This document shows positions 25,378 through 35,081 of a stretch of DNA of 64,000 bases, piece after piece (the stretch's first letter is position 1; every line of letters begins with the position of its first letter). Below the pieces are notes generated by a model that was given only the letters and a program-made list of their open reading frames with translations, was not told the origin of the DNA and ran no database searches. The stretch covers positions 1-64,000 of the forward strand of contig NZ_CAJPVI010000034.1 of assembly GCF_905397435.1 (NCBI RefSeq), read 5' to 3'. This DNA is from Cupriavidus numazuensis. GTDB lineage: Bacteria > Pseudomonadota > Gammaproteobacteria > Burkholderiales > Burkholderiaceae. Position numbers and translations under genes: made by a program.

Positions 25378-26958
25378 TCAGTTGACCTGCCGGCCCATGC
25401 CGTCCCAGAACGGCTCGCGCAGCTTGCGGCGCAGCAGCTTGCCGGATGGGTTGCGCGGCAGCGCGTCGACGAAGTCGATGCTCTTTGGAACCTTGAACCC
25501 CGCCAGGCGCTGGCGCGTCCACGCGACGATGCTGTCGCGGTCGGCAGCCTGCCCGGCCTTGAGCACGACGATGGCCTTGACCGCCTCGCCCCATTTCTCG
25601 TCGGGCACGCCGATCACGGCGACGTCGGCCACGATCGGGTGGCCGTAGATCGCGCTCTCGACTTCCGCCGGATAGACGTTCTCGCCACCGCTGATGATCA
25701 TGTCCTTGACGCGATCATGGATGTACAGATAGCCCTCGGTATCGAGATAACCCGCGTCGCCGGTGCGCAGCCAGCCATCGGCGTCAATCGTGCGCGCGGT
25801 CTCTTCGGGTTGCTTCCAATACCCGGACATATTGTGCGCGGAGCGGACCACGACCTCGCCGACTTCACCGGGCGCCAGTTCGCGGCCTTCGTAGTCGACC
25901 ACCTTCAGTTCCACGCCGGGCAGCGGCTTGCCTGCGGCACGCATGCGCGGCACTTCTTCGGTCGTATGGTCTTCCGGCGGCAGCGCCACCACGGTGCCCG
26001 TGGTTTCGGTCATGCCGTACTGCTGCACGAAGCCGCAGCCGAAAACTTCGATGCCTTCGCGCAGCAGCGCCGCCGGAATGGGCGCCGCACCGTACAGCAG
26101 GTACTTCAGGCGCGAGTAGTCGACCGAGCGCGCACGCGGATCGCGCAGCACGATCTGCATGGCCGCCGGCACCATGAACAGCTTGCTGATGCGCTCGTGT
26201 TCAATGAAGTCGAGCACGGCGCGCGGATCAAACTCTCTCGCCACGACGCCCTTGGCGCCCGAGAGCAGGTTGCGCAGGCCCCAGCCTGAGCCGCCGATAT
26301 GCGCGACCGGCATGGCCACCAACGAGATATCGTCCGCGGTCCAGTGCGACCAGGGAATCGATTCACGCTCGCTGACCTCGGTGCCAATGGTCAGGTTGCG
26401 GTGGGTCAGCATGGCGCCCTTGGGTCGTCCGGTCGTCCCAGAGGTGTAGAGCTGCAGCACGACGTCATGCGCATCGGGCTGGTGATCGGGCAGCGTGGGC
26501 GGTTGCGCATCGCGCCAGTCCGTGTAGACGGGCCAGTCCTGTCCCCCGCCCGCTTCCATGGCGATGACCTGCCGCACCATCGGCAATGCAGGCAGCAAAC
26601 CCTGCACCATCGCCGCGGATTCGGGACCCACGAACAGCATCACGGCATCGCAATGGCCGATGATGAATTCCACTTCGGGGCCAGCGAGGCGCCAGCTTGC
26701 CGGTGTCATGACCGCGCCCATCTTCGCCGCGCCGAGCCACGCCTCGAAATAGTGGTCGCAGTTCTTGCCGACATAGCCGATGCGATCGCCCGCGCGTACG
26801 CCGGCAGCGAGCAGCGCCTGCGCCACGCGGCTGGTATTGCGCTCGAACTCGGCGTAGGTCGTCTGCCGGCCTTCGAACGAGTAGGCCACGGCGTCGGGCC
26901 TGAGGCCTGCAAAGTGGCGCACCGCGTGAGGCAGCGTGGCCAGATAGCTGAAATCCAT
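25378..26958 (-). CDS. AMP-dependent acyl-CoA synthetase/ligase
   Basis: A 526-residue adenylate-forming enzyme that activates a carboxylic acid to its CoA thioester with ATP. Motifs: the P-loop-like LYTSGTTGRPKGAMLTH, QYGMTETTG, LRTGDAGYLD with hinge DRVKDMI, and C-terminal NPSGKLLRRKLRE with the catalytic Lys. A GAGGAGACG ribosome-binding site precedes the ATG. Closest in style to medium-chain or aryl-acid CoA ligases. It converges with the Bug gene and follows an SDR gene on the same strand, which together could run acyl activation and oxidation. Confidence 0.9.
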   Translation of the reverse strand: MDFSYLATLPHAVRHFAGLRPDAVAYSFEGRQTTYAEFERNTSRVAQALLAAGVRAGDRIGYVGKNCDHYFEAWLGAAKMGAVMTPASWRLAGPEVEFIIGHCDAVMLFVGPESAAMVQGLLPALPMVRQVIAMEAGGGQDWPVYTDWRDAQPPTLPDHQPDAHDVVLQLYTSGTTGRPKGAMLTHRNLTIGTEVSERESIPWSHWTADDISLVAMPVAHIGGSGWGLRNLLSGAKGVVAREFDPRAVLDFIEHERISKLFMVPAAMQIVLRDPRARSVDYSRLKYLLYGAAPIPAALLREGIEVFGCGFVQQYGMTETTGTVVALPPEDHTTEEVPRMRAAGKPLPGVELKVVDYEGRELAPGEVGEVVVRSAHNMSGYWKQPEETARTIDADGWLRTGDAGYLDTEGYLYIHDRVKDMIISGGENVYPAEVESAIYGHPIVADVAVIGVPDEKWGEAVKAIVVLKAGQAADRDSIVAWTRQRLAGFKVPKSIDFVDALPRNPSGKLLRRKLREPFWDGMGRQVN

Positions 26959-27039
26959 CGACGTCTCCTCTTCTTATATGTAGAAACGGCCCGGCCAGGC
27001 CGGGCCGCAGCCGTCATCTGCGGATGCTTGCGGTGCCGA

Positions 27040-27825
27040 TCAGCGCGGTGCCATGCGGATGGCGCCGTCCAGTCGCACGGACTCGCCATTGAAATAGCCG
27101 TTGCGGCACATCTCGACCGCGAGCGAGGCAAACTCTTCCGGCTGGCCCAGGCGCTTCGGGAACGGCACCGAGGCGCCCAGCGCGGCCTTGACGTTCTCGG
27201 GCGCGCCTTGCAGCAGCGGCGTATTGAAGATGCCCGGCAGGATGGTGTTGACGCGGATGCCTTCACCGGAGAGATCGCGTGCGATCGGCAGCGTCATGCC
27301 GACCACGCCCGCCTTCGATGCCGAGTAGGACGCCTGGCCGATCTGGCCATCCTGCGCCGCCACCGACGCGGTGCTGATGATCACGCCGCGATCGCCGCTG
27401 GCGGTGTGGTCCAGCGTCAGCATGCCGGCAGCCGAGCGCGCGATGCAGCGGAACGTGCCGATCAGGTTGATCTGGACGATGCGTTCGAACGCATCGGTCG
27501 GGAAGAACTTGATCTGCGACGGGTCTTCCTTGGAGCGCGAAGCGGTCTTGATGGCGTTGCCGGTGCCGGCGCAGTTGACCAGGATGCGTTCCTGGCCGAT
27601 GGCGGCGCGCGCCTTGGCAAAGCCGGCTTCCACTTCCGCTTCCGAAGTCACGTTGACCTGGCAGAACACGCCGCCCAGTTCACGGGCCAGTGCTTCGCCC
27701 TTTTCGGCATTGAGATCGAACAGCGCGACGCGTACGCCGTGCGCAGCCAGCGCGCGCGCCGTCGCCTCGCCCAGGCCCGAAGCGCCGCCCGTCACGATGG
27801 CCGATACCGATGCATTGAGTTCCAT
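27040..27825 (-). CDS. SDR dehydrogenase, 3-hydroxyacyl-CoA dehydrogenase type 2-like
   Basis: A 261-residue classical SDR resembling HSD10-type 3-hydroxyacyl-CoA dehydrogenases: coenzyme loop TGGASGLG, CAGTGNAIKT, catalytic ASYSASK and the typical tail NTILPGIFNTPLLQGAPENVK. ATG at 27825 is preceded by GGAAGGAAC. It is the first gene before the acyl-CoA ligase on the same strand; a GC-rich hairpin (26987-27007) separates them. Probably oxidises a 3-hydroxyacyl-CoA. Confidence 0.88.
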   Translation of the reverse strand: MELNASVSAIVTGGASGLGEATARALAAHGVRVALFDLNAEKGEALARELGGVFCQVNVTSEAEVEAGFAKARAAIGQERILVNCAGTGNAIKTASRSKEDPSQIKFFPTDAFERIVQINLIGTFRCIARSAAGMLTLDHTASGDRGVIISTASVAAQDGQIGQASYSASKAGVVGMTLPIARDLSGEGIRVNTILPGIFNTPLLQGAPENVKAALGASVPFPKRLGQPEEFASLAVEMCRNGYFNGESVRLDGAIRMAPR

Positions 27826-28110
27826 TGCCGTGTTCCTTCCGTCTGGTTTTTGCAGGCCTGGTGCCGCACAAGCGGCAAGCCCGAAGTTGGTGTCTGAAAC
27901 CGGCGCAACGCTGCGCCGGAGCGGGTTCGAGATTCGGGGATCGGGCCCTGACACGCATCGTCGGAAGCGACGAATGCACCGAAACGCCACTTTTGCCCGC
28001 GCCACGGAGGGTCAGCGGGTCATCCCGATTCCAACTCAGGGAACCGGCAAGGGACCAATGCGCTACAGTGTCGCGCATGGACGGCTTGCCCGCGACGCGG
28101 CCCCTGACCC

Positions 28111-30432
28111 ATGCGCCCCTTTGTCCCTGATGCCCGATCACTGCTGCACCGGCACGCCTGGCTGCCGCTGGCCGCACTGCTGCTGCCGCTGATCCTGATA
28201 CTGGTGCCATGCGCGCCGGCCCATGCCGCGCCGGCCAACCCGCTGGCCGCCGCGATCCGGCAGGCCGATGCCAAGACAGATGCCAAGGCTGCACCGGCCA
28301 GCGCCCCGCTGGCCCAGTCGCTCGACCAGGTGATCGTCACCCTGAAAGACGACACCCAGCGCAAGGCCCTGCTTGAACAGTTGCAGGCGCTGCGCAGCGG
28401 ATTGAATGCCCCGGCATCGGCGCCGGTTGCGCCAGCCTCCGCACCGGGGCTGATCGGCGCCGTCGCGCAGGCACTCGATGAAGTCGATACGCACCTGCGC
28501 AAGGACCATGGCCCCTGGCACTACTGGCGCTGGCGTGCACAGTTCGCCGCCGAGGAGTGGCGCGACGCCGTGACGCTCAAAGGAACGCGTTCGGGCCTCG
28601 CTTCCCTGCGCGAGTTCGTCATGGTCATTGGCGGCTGGGCGCTCTGCGGCTGGATCCTGTGGGAGATCGGGCACCGCATCCGGGTGCGCCGCCACATGCG
28701 CGCCGAGACCACTGTCGCGCTCGTACGCAAGCCACGCGTCGGGTTGCCCGACCTGCCATCCTGGATGGATGTCGGCATCTATATGCTGCGGCGCATCGGG
28801 CCATGGGTAGCCGCATTCGCACTCACGATGCTGCTTGCGTACCGGCACTTTTCCCAGTCGCCGGCCAGCATGGCGGCCGTGATGGTGGCCCATGCGATCG
28901 TGGCCGGGGCTATCGCGGGCGCGGTCTGCCAGGTCATCTTCGCGCTGTTCCGCACTGCACACCGCCGGCTGGCGGTACGCCAGTTGCTGACGCACTCGCC
29001 GCTGCTGCTGTTCTGTACCGGCGCCCTGGCCGCACTCGGCAACAGCGCGACGGATCCCCGCATCACCACGGTGCTCGGCACCAATCTGAGCGCGTTGATC
29101 TCCACAAGCGCCAATGTCGCGGCCGCAATCCTGATCGGCGTGTTCGCGCTGCGCTTCCGGCGCCAGGTGGGCCAGCTCATCGCGCAACGTCCGCTCGAAT
29201 TCCGCCAGTCGCATCCGGCCATGACGGACCTGCTGCGCCTGGCCGGCCAGGCCTGGCATCTGCCCGTGCTCGCCGTGGTCGTGGCGTCGGTGATCGGCAC
29301 CGTGCTGGCCACCGGCCATGCCGATGTCTTCCTGCGCCGCACCGTGGCCTCGGTGTCGCTGTTCGTCATCGCGCTGCTGCTGACACTGATCGCCGGCCGC
29401 TCCCCGAAGGCAAAGGTGCGTGCGCCCCGCATCCGCGACCGGCGGCGTTCCGCCTACCTGGAGCGCTTCGGCCGCTTCGCCATGGCGCTGGTGCGCGTGC
29501 TGATCTGGATCACCGTGGTCGAACTGGGCACGCGCATCTGGGGAACGTCGGTGCTGCATCTCGTCGAAGCCTCGCCCGCGGGCCGGCACATTGCTGAGTC
29601 CATGCTGAGCGTGACCGCCACGGTGCTGCTCGCGTGGCTGGTCTGGCTGCTGATCGACACGGCCATCACGCAGGCGCTCTCCCCCACGTATGGCCGGGCC
29701 GCGCAGCCCAGCATGCGTGCCAAGACCATCCTCCCGCTGGTGCGCAATGCGTCGTTCGTGGCGCTGCTGGTCATCGCCATGATGGTGGTACTGGCCAATC
29801 TCGGGGTCAACGTCACGCCGCTGCTCGCGGGTGCCGGCGTGGTCGGCCTGGCGATCGGCTTCGGCGCGCAAAGCCTGGTCCAGGACCTGATCACGGGGCT
29901 GTTCATCGTGATCGAGGATTCCATTGCCATCGGCGACTCCATCGAACTGCCCGACCATGCCGGCGTGGTGGAAGGCATGACCATCCGGACCGTCAAGCTG
30001 CGCGACGGCAAGGGCGCGCTGCACACGCTGCCGTACAGCCAGATCAAGGCAGTCAAGAACCTGTCGCGCGGGTATGGCTATGCGGTCTTCAACATCGGCA
30101 TCGCGTACCAGAGCGACCTGGACCGCGCGCTGGAGCTGATCCGGTCCACCGGCGCCCAGATCGCGCACGACCACCGCTATTCGTACAAGCTCCTGTCCGG
30201 CCTGGACATCCTGGGCCTGGACCGCTTCGACCCGAGCGGCCCGGTGGTGCTGGCGCAGTTCAAGACCCGCCCGCTGATGCAGGCGGAAATCACGCGCGCG
30301 TTCAATGCGCTCCTCAAGCGGCAATTCGATACCAACGGTATCCGCATGGCATCGCCTAGCCTGACCATTCAGTTGGACGGCGGAACAGCCAGCGCGGCAA
30401 GCGTCGAAGCCGTCATGCCGCGCACCGAATGA
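28111..30432 (+). CDS. Large mechanosensitive channel, MscS family (YbiO-like)
   Basis: A 773-residue inner-membrane channel that opens under hypo-osmotic stress. A signal peptide (about residues 1-40, ending near APAHAAPA) precedes a periplasmic coiled region, then about ten hydrophobic segments. The MscS core is at residues 560-690: the pore helix LAGAGVVGLAIGFGAQSL followed by VQDLITGLFIVIEDSI and the beta-domain with ELPDHAGVVEGMTIRTVKLR. Total length and layout resemble the YbiO/MscM group rather than short MscS. The gene stands alone and diverges from the SDR gene. Confidence 0.9.
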   Translation: MRPFVPDARSLLHRHAWLPLAALLLPLILILVPCAPAHAAPANPLAAAIRQADAKTDAKAAPASAPLAQSLDQVIVTLKDDTQRKALLEQLQALRSGLNAPASAPVAPASAPGLIGAVAQALDEVDTHLRKDHGPWHYWRWRAQFAAEEWRDAVTLKGTRSGLASLREFVMVIGGWALCGWILWEIGHRIRVRRHMRAETTVALVRKPRVGLPDLPSWMDVGIYMLRRIGPWVAAFALTMLLAYRHFSQSPASMAAVMVAHAIVAGAIAGAVCQVIFALFRTAHRRLAVRQLLTHSPLLLFCTGALAALGNSATDPRITTVLGTNLSALISTSANVAAAILIGVFALRFRRQVGQLIAQRPLEFRQSHPAMTDLLRLAGQAWHLPVLAVVVASVIGTVLATGHADVFLRRTVASVSLFVIALLLTLIAGRSPKAKVRAPRIRDRRRSAYLERFGRFAMALVRVLIWITVVELGTRIWGTSVLHLVEASPAGRHIAESMLSVTATVLLAWLVWLLIDTAITQALSPTYGRAAQPSMRAKTILPLVRNASFVALLVIAMMVVLANLGVNVTPLLAGAGVVGLAIGFGAQSLVQDLITGLFIVIEDSIAIGDSIELPDHAGVVEGMTIRTVKLRDGKGALHTLPYSQIKAVKNLSRGYGYAVFNIGIAYQSDLDRALELIRSTGAQIAHDHRYSYKLLSGLDILGLDRFDPSGPVVLAQFKTRPLMQAEITRAFNALLKRQFDTNGIRMASPSLTIQLDGGTASAASVEAVMPRTE

Positions 30433-30827
30433 GATGCCCGAATCACGCAGAAACGGGTACGCTGTCGCTTTTGCGAAACGCGGCTGTCATTTTGACGTCG
30501 AAATTCCTTCATGACTCCGTATAGCGCATTAACATCCGCGTTATGCAAGCGTCGACATATTGACGATCTGGTCCGCTGCGCTCGCTTGACGGAGCGTTAG
30601 CCCCCCAAAGCGGGGGATAAATCGAACTGGATTGTTTGGCATGATTGCCGACATGCAGGCATGGACAATGCTTGCAGAGCATCTTGCACGCGGTGCCGTC
30701 ACGTTACGGTGCCGTGGCCACGGAGCGCACAAGAACGCCCGGGCAGCACAGCAGTAGGGGAAATACAAAACAGCAGCCATTTTGAAATGGCGCTCAGTAA
30801 AGGCGTTTGCCACCGGGGGAACTGAAT
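30433..30827. other. Intergenic region before the LuxR-type regulator
   Basis: No gene recognised. The stretch is AT-richer than its flanks, with a short hairpin GCATTAAC/GTTATGC near 30527-30545, and ends in GGGGGA before the regulator start. Confidence 0.45.
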
Positions 30828-32012
30828 ATGGGCGAACACCCGACGGCCGACGATGATTTTCATCGTCTGGTCGACTCCATCTACGAGTCCGCAATGGACG
30901 TGGCGGCCATGCCCGCCGCTCTGGACCTGTTTTCACGCTACACAGCCACAGACAGCCCGCGCTATCTGATCTGGGACAAGCTGTCCGGCCATGCCCGGCT
31001 CGGCGTCACCCCGCACGGCTGTTTCACAAGCGGCGTCAGCCTGCCCGACGGCGTCATCCCGCCGTCGGATCCGGGCCAGCCGTCATACGCGGGAACCGCC
31101 CTCGCCGCCGGTAGCGATGCAGAGGCCATGGCGGACAGCATCGCGACAGCGGTCGCCGTCTCGCGCGACGGCGACGAACTCGAACAGGGCATCCGGCTGA
31201 TCGACACCGCCGAGATCTGCGTGCTCATGAGCGGCACCAGCACGGGGCAAAGCCATGTCAGCCGCACCGTGCGCGAACGCCGGCTGGCCCATGTCATGCC
31301 GCACTGGGCTCGCGCCGCGCGCATGCAGCAGCGCAACTTCGAACTGAGCGGACTGGCTTCGCTGGGGCTGGCCGGGCTCGACACGCTGGACTTCGGCGTG
31401 ATGGTGCTGCAGGCCGACATGCGGGTGCGCTATGCCAACAGCTGGGCCGAGGCGCTGGTGCAGGCCGACAGCAACCTGTCGCTCGAACAAGGCCTGCTGC
31501 GCTCGCGCGATCCATCGCTGCAGTCTGTGCTGCACGGACTGCTTGAGGGCGCCGTGCGCGGCCGCGGCGCCGACGCGGCATCGGGGTCATGGATGCACAT
31601 CACCTCCGGCGGACAACCGGTGCCGATCATCGTCGTGCCACTGGTGTCGCGCCAGCCCGTGGAAGGGCCCTGGCAACTGCCGGCAGCGATGATGCTGCTG
31701 GGCAACTCGGAATCGCGGTCGGTGCTCGATGCGGCGGTGTTGACCTCGCTGTTCGGGCTGTCGCGCAAGGAAAGCATTATTGCCATCCGGCTGGCCGCCG
31801 GCGAAACGCTCAACGAGATTGCCGAGCGGGAGTTTTTGTCGCCGCATACCGTGCGGGTGCATATCCGGGATACGTTGCGCAAGACGGGGACGCATCGGCA
31901 GTCGGAGTTGGTGAGGTTGTTGCATTTGTTGCCGGGGGTGAATTTGGTGCGGGCGGGGGGAGCGTCGGCTACCCCGCGGCCGCGGGGTGCTCGGCAAGGG
32001 AAGAGTGGTTGA
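30828..32012 (+). CDS. LuxR-type helix-turn-helix regulator
   Basis: A 394-residue transcriptional regulator. The C-terminal 65 residues form a GerE/LuxR DNA-binding domain: LTSLFGLSRKESIIAIRLAAG, then LNEIAEREFLSPHTVRVHIR with DTLRKTG. The N-terminal 300 residues have a PAS-like feel (LDTLDFGVMVLQADMRVRYAN) but no autoinducer-binding signature, so the input signal is unknown. The frame extends to a TTG at 30807; ATG at 30828 after GGGGGAACT is preferred. The last 30 residues are low-complexity (Gly/Arg) and codon use there becomes irregular, perhaps a recent C-terminal extension. It lies next to the first copy of the terminal-inverted-repeat element. Confidence 0.85.
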   Translation: MGEHPTADDDFHRLVDSIYESAMDVAAMPAALDLFSRYTATDSPRYLIWDKLSGHARLGVTPHGCFTSGVSLPDGVIPPSDPGQPSYAGTALAAGSDAEAMADSIATAVAVSRDGDELEQGIRLIDTAEICVLMSGTSTGQSHVSRTVRERRLAHVMPHWARAARMQQRNFELSGLASLGLAGLDTLDFGVMVLQADMRVRYANSWAEALVQADSNLSLEQGLLRSRDPSLQSVLHGLLEGAVRGRGADAASGSWMHITSGGQPVPIIVVPLVSRQPVEGPWQLPAAMMLLGNSESRSVLDAAVLTSLFGLSRKESIIAIRLAAGETLNEIAEREFLSPHTVRVHIRDTLRKTGTHRQSELVRLLHLLPGVNLVRAGGASATPRPRGARQGKSG

Positions 32013-32060
32013 AAGGGTTTCGGCCAGGTAGCCGGCGGGGCGCTTCTCGTTAGGGCTGGG

Positions 32061-32792
32061 TTGTCGTTCTTGGCGGGCGCTGCTGTTTCGCCGGCGTAGC
32101 CGGCGAGTCACTTTTGTCCGAGCGACAAAAGTAACCAAAAACGCGTTTTGGTTGCCCCAAAGGGGCGAATTTTTATCGTAGTGTGCCAGGGGTGTTGTAC
32201 GGGTATGGGCTTCAGAGTCAGTCACACTGCCTGCCGCGTGGGGCACGACCGTGGTCAGAATTACAGCGCTGATTGAACGAGCCCTGCAAGCGTCTGTGGC
32301 CCCTGCTGCGAGCGATATCGTGTGATCGCCTTCGGCTGCGCTACGCGCAGAGCCCTAGTCTGAGCACACAGGCCCAGGGCAAACCACGCCTCGGTAACGA
32401 GGCCCGCGCATTGCATGCGCCAAGTGGAGAGAGGGAGAAGAAATACAGACCTCGGGCGCCAGCGACGTTGGTGAGCTTGCGCCCCGACTAGGATGTGCGC
32501 GCAGCGCAGCCGAAGGCGTCCCACCACTGACCTTATTGAAACGCTGTACCCGAGTCCGTCTTGGGGATCGTCCAAACGTTGTGCCGCGCCAGGCACAGGT
32601 TCTGACTCACATGGCGTAGCAGGGTCGAACGGCCGACCACCATCGCAGGCGTCCAAAGCAGTTTGAACTACCGACACCGTGGAATTGATGGCCCGCGGCA
32701 ACGACGCGCTTTTTGGTTACTTTTTGTCGCTCGGACAAAAAGTGACTCGCCGGCTACGCCGGCGAAACAGCGGCGCCTGCCAAGAGCAACAA
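32061..32792. mobile_element. Non-autonomous element with long terminal inverted repeats, copy 1
   Basis: About 732 bp bounded by near-perfect inverted repeats of about 70 bases. The left end reads CTGTTTCGCCGGCGTAGCC then GAGTCACTTTTGTCCGAG; the right end is its reverse complement. A second copy lies at 62028-62768, with most of the interior conserved. No transposase or coherent reading frame is present; the open frames in the two copies differ, so the element is probably non-coding. It fills the interval between the convergent LuxR-type and LysR-type genes. No target duplication was clear. Confidence 0.8.
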
Positions 32793-32861
32793 TCCAGCGC
32801 GAACCAGAAGCACCTACCAGCTACGCAAAAGAACCACCGGCGCGGGCCAAGAACCCGTTCC

Positions 32862-33755
32862 TTATTCCCCTACCGCCTCCAACGCCGCCCCCAGAAACCT
32901 CTCCACCTGCCGATCCGCATCATCCGCCCGCGCCGCGAAGGCAATCCCGATCCTCCCAGCCGGCCGCGGGCTGGACAGCGGCAAGAACCGCACCCGCCGG
33001 TTGGCGTACCGCGTCGCCACGCTCGGCACCAGCGCCACACCCAACCCGCTTTCCACCAGACTGATAATGGTCTGCACCTGCACCGCCTCCTGCGTGACGC
33101 GCGGCACAAACCCAGCCTGCTGGCACAGCATCATCGCCACCGCATGAAGGTTGGGCACCGCCGCCGCCGGATGCATGATGAACGGTTCAGCCGCGAGCGC
33201 CTTCAGCGGAATCGATTCCTCCTTCGCATGCGGGCTGTCCGCCGGCACGGCTGCGACGAAGACATCGCTCTCCAGCGGCGTGAGCGTGTAGCCACCGCTG
33301 CTCAGGATCGGAAAGCGCACCAGCCCGGCGTCCAGCCGGTGCTTTTCGAGCTGGTCGAGGATGTTCGCCGTGGTCGATTCATGCAACACCAGCTCGATCC
33401 CCGGATGTGCCGCCCGGAAGGCCGGGATCAGCTTGGGCAGCAGTGCATAGGTCGCTGAACCGACAAAGCCGATACGCAGCGCGCCGCGTTCGCCCTGCGC
33501 GGCCGCCATCGCCGCCGCCCGCGCCTGCCCCGCATGGAATAGCGCTCGGCGCGCATCCTGCAGCGCCGCTTCGCCGGCCTGGGTCAACCTGACACCGCGC
33601 GGCGTGCGCACGAACAGCGCGGTGCCGAGTTGCTCCTCCAGCTTGCGGATGGAGATGGACAGCGGCGGCTGCGCCATGTGCAGGCGCTCGGCCGCGCGGT
33701 GGAAGTTGCCCGTCTCGGCCAGGGCAACGAACTGCTGAAGTTGACGCAGATCCAT
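32862..33755 (-). CDS. LysR-family transcriptional regulator
   Basis: A 297-residue LysR-type regulator: N-terminal helix-turn-helix with FVALAETGNFHRAAERLHMAQPPLS and the linker helix, then an effector-binding domain beginning LRIGFVGSATYALLPKLI. It diverges from the acyl-CoA operon at 33858, with a 25-base dyad between them, so it is likely the operon's activator. Sequence style is close to BenM/CatM-type regulators. Ligand unknown. Confidence 0.92.
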   Translation of the reverse strand: MDLRQLQQFVALAETGNFHRAAERLHMAQPPLSISIRKLEEQLGTALFVRTPRGVRLTQAGEAALQDARRALFHAGQARAAAMAAAQGERGALRIGFVGSATYALLPKLIPAFRAAHPGIELVLHESTTANILDQLEKHRLDAGLVRFPILSSGGYTLTPLESDVFVAAVPADSPHAKEESIPLKALAAEPFIMHPAAAVPNLHAVAMMLCQQAGFVPRVTQEAVQVQTIISLVESGLGVALVPSVATRYANRRVRFLPLSSPRPAGRIGIAFAARADDADRQVERFLGAALEAVGE

Positions 33756-33770
33756 ATCGATATCCGGGGT

Positions 33771-33795
33771 ATATCAGTTTCTAAAAAACTAATAT
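33771..33795. promoter_or_regulatory. LysR-type operator dyad
   Basis: ATATCAGTTT and AAACTAATAT form ten-base inverted arms with one mismatch around a five-base centre, 16 bases beyond the LysR start codon and 62 bases before the divergent operon. Position and T-N11-A character fit a LysR recognition site. Confidence 0.6.
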
Positions 33796-33857
33796 TAGAC
33801 CAGACATATGCCCGTGATCTACGCTGTGCCCCACAGTACAGATCCGGAGACAGACGC

Positions 33858-35081
33858 ATGCTGCCCTTAGCAGGCATCCGCGTGATCGACCTTTCCACGG
33901 TCGTGATGGGCCCCTACGCGAGCCAGTGGCTGGCCGACCTTGGCGCCGAGGTCATCAAGGTCGAGCCACCCGAAGGCGACTCCACCCGGCGCACCGGCCC
34001 GGCCGCCGAAGCCGGCATGGCCGCGATTTTCCTCGGCGTGAACCGCAGCAAGAAGAGCATCGTGCTGGACCTGAAGCAGCCCGCCGCGCAGGCGGCGCTG
34101 GACCGCCTGCTGGCCGGCGCGGACGTGCTGATGCACAGCATGCGCCCGCAGAAGCTGGCCGCGCTCGGCCTGGCGCCGGCCGACGTGAAGGCACGCCACC
34201 CGCAACTGGTCTACGTCAGCCTGCTCGGATTTGCCGAGGAAGGCCCATACGGCGGACGCCCGGCCTATGACGACATCATCCAGGGCCTGTCCGGCAACGC
34301 CGCGCTGATGGCGGCGCAGACCGGCAGCAGCCGCTACTTCCCGACCATTGCCGCCGACAAGACCAGCGGACTGGTGGCTGCGCTGTCCATATGTGCGGCA
34401 CTGGCTGGCCGTGCGCGCGGCGACGGCCAGGGCGCGATGGTCGAGGTGCCGATGTTCGAATCGATGGTCGCGTTCAACCTGGTCGAGCATTTCTACGGCC
34501 GGCATTTCGAGCCGCCGCGCGGGAGCACCGGTTATCCACGCGTGCTGGCGCCGCTGCGCCGCCCGTACCAGAGCGCCGACGGCCATGTCTGCATGATGCC
34601 GTACACCGACGCCCACTGGCGCGACTTCTTCCGCGCCGCGGGCCGTCCCGAACTGGCCGCCGATACGCGCTTCACCGATATCTCGGCACGCACCGCGAAC
34701 ATCGAGATGCTGTACGAGATCACCGGCGAGATCGTGCGCGGGCACAGCACTGCGCATTGGATGGAGGTTTGCGAGTCACTGCAGATTCCCGTGGCAAGGA
34801 TCAACGAACTCGACGACCTGCCCGATGATCCGCACCTGCGCGCGACCGGCTTTTTCGAAGCCGTCGAAGATCCCGCCATGGGCTCGCTGCGCTTTCCGGG
34901 CGCACCGGTGCGCTTTGACGGCGAGCGCGCACCGGTCGGCGTGCCGCCGCGCCTCGGGGAACACACCTCAGAGTTGCTGGCGCAGGCCGGGCTGACACAG
35001 CAGGACATTGAAGGGCTATATGCCACTGGCGCTGCCCGCGGTACTTCCAACGCTGAGAACAACTCCAAGGAGACAGCATGA
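33858..35081 (+). CDS. Class III CoA-transferase (CaiB/BaiF family)
   Basis: A 407-residue family III CoA-transferase that moves CoA between acyl donors and a carboxylic acid. The N-terminus MLPLAGIRVIDLSTVVMGP and the motif LADLGAEVIKVEPP are typical; the nucleophilic Asp lies in RPAYDDIIQGLSG. The open frame extends upstream through the LysR gene; ATG at 33858 after CGGAGAC is the proper start. First gene of a five-gene operon; the next gene overlaps by four bases (ATGA). Likely activates the operon's substrate. Confidence 0.88.
   Translation: MLPLAGIRVIDLSTVVMGPYASQWLADLGAEVIKVEPPEGDSTRRTGPAAEAGMAAIFLGVNRSKKSIVLDLKQPAAQAALDRLLAGADVLMHSMRPQKLAALGLAPADVKARHPQLVYVSLLGFAEEGPYGGRPAYDDIIQGLSGNAALMAAQTGSSRYFPTIAADKTSGLVAALSICAALAGRARGDGQGAMVEVPMFESMVAFNLVEHFYGRHFEPPRGSTGYPRVLAPLRRPYQSADGHVCMMPYTDAHWRDFFRAAGRPELAADTRFTDISARTANIEMLYEITGEIVRGHSTAHWMEVCESLQIPVARINELDDLPDDPHLRATGFFEAVEDPAMGSLRFPGAPVRFDGERAPVGVPPRLGEHTSELLAQAGLTQQDIEGLYATGAARGTSNAENNSKETA

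Noticed and set aside
28138..30324. 728-codon minus-strand open frame
   Set aside because: Antisense to the MscS-family channel, whose membrane and pore motifs are unmistakable.
32261..32701. 146-codon minus-strand open frame inside the inverted-repeat element
   Set aside because: The frame is not kept at equal length in the second copy (62229-62582), and the product has no domain; treated as non-coding.
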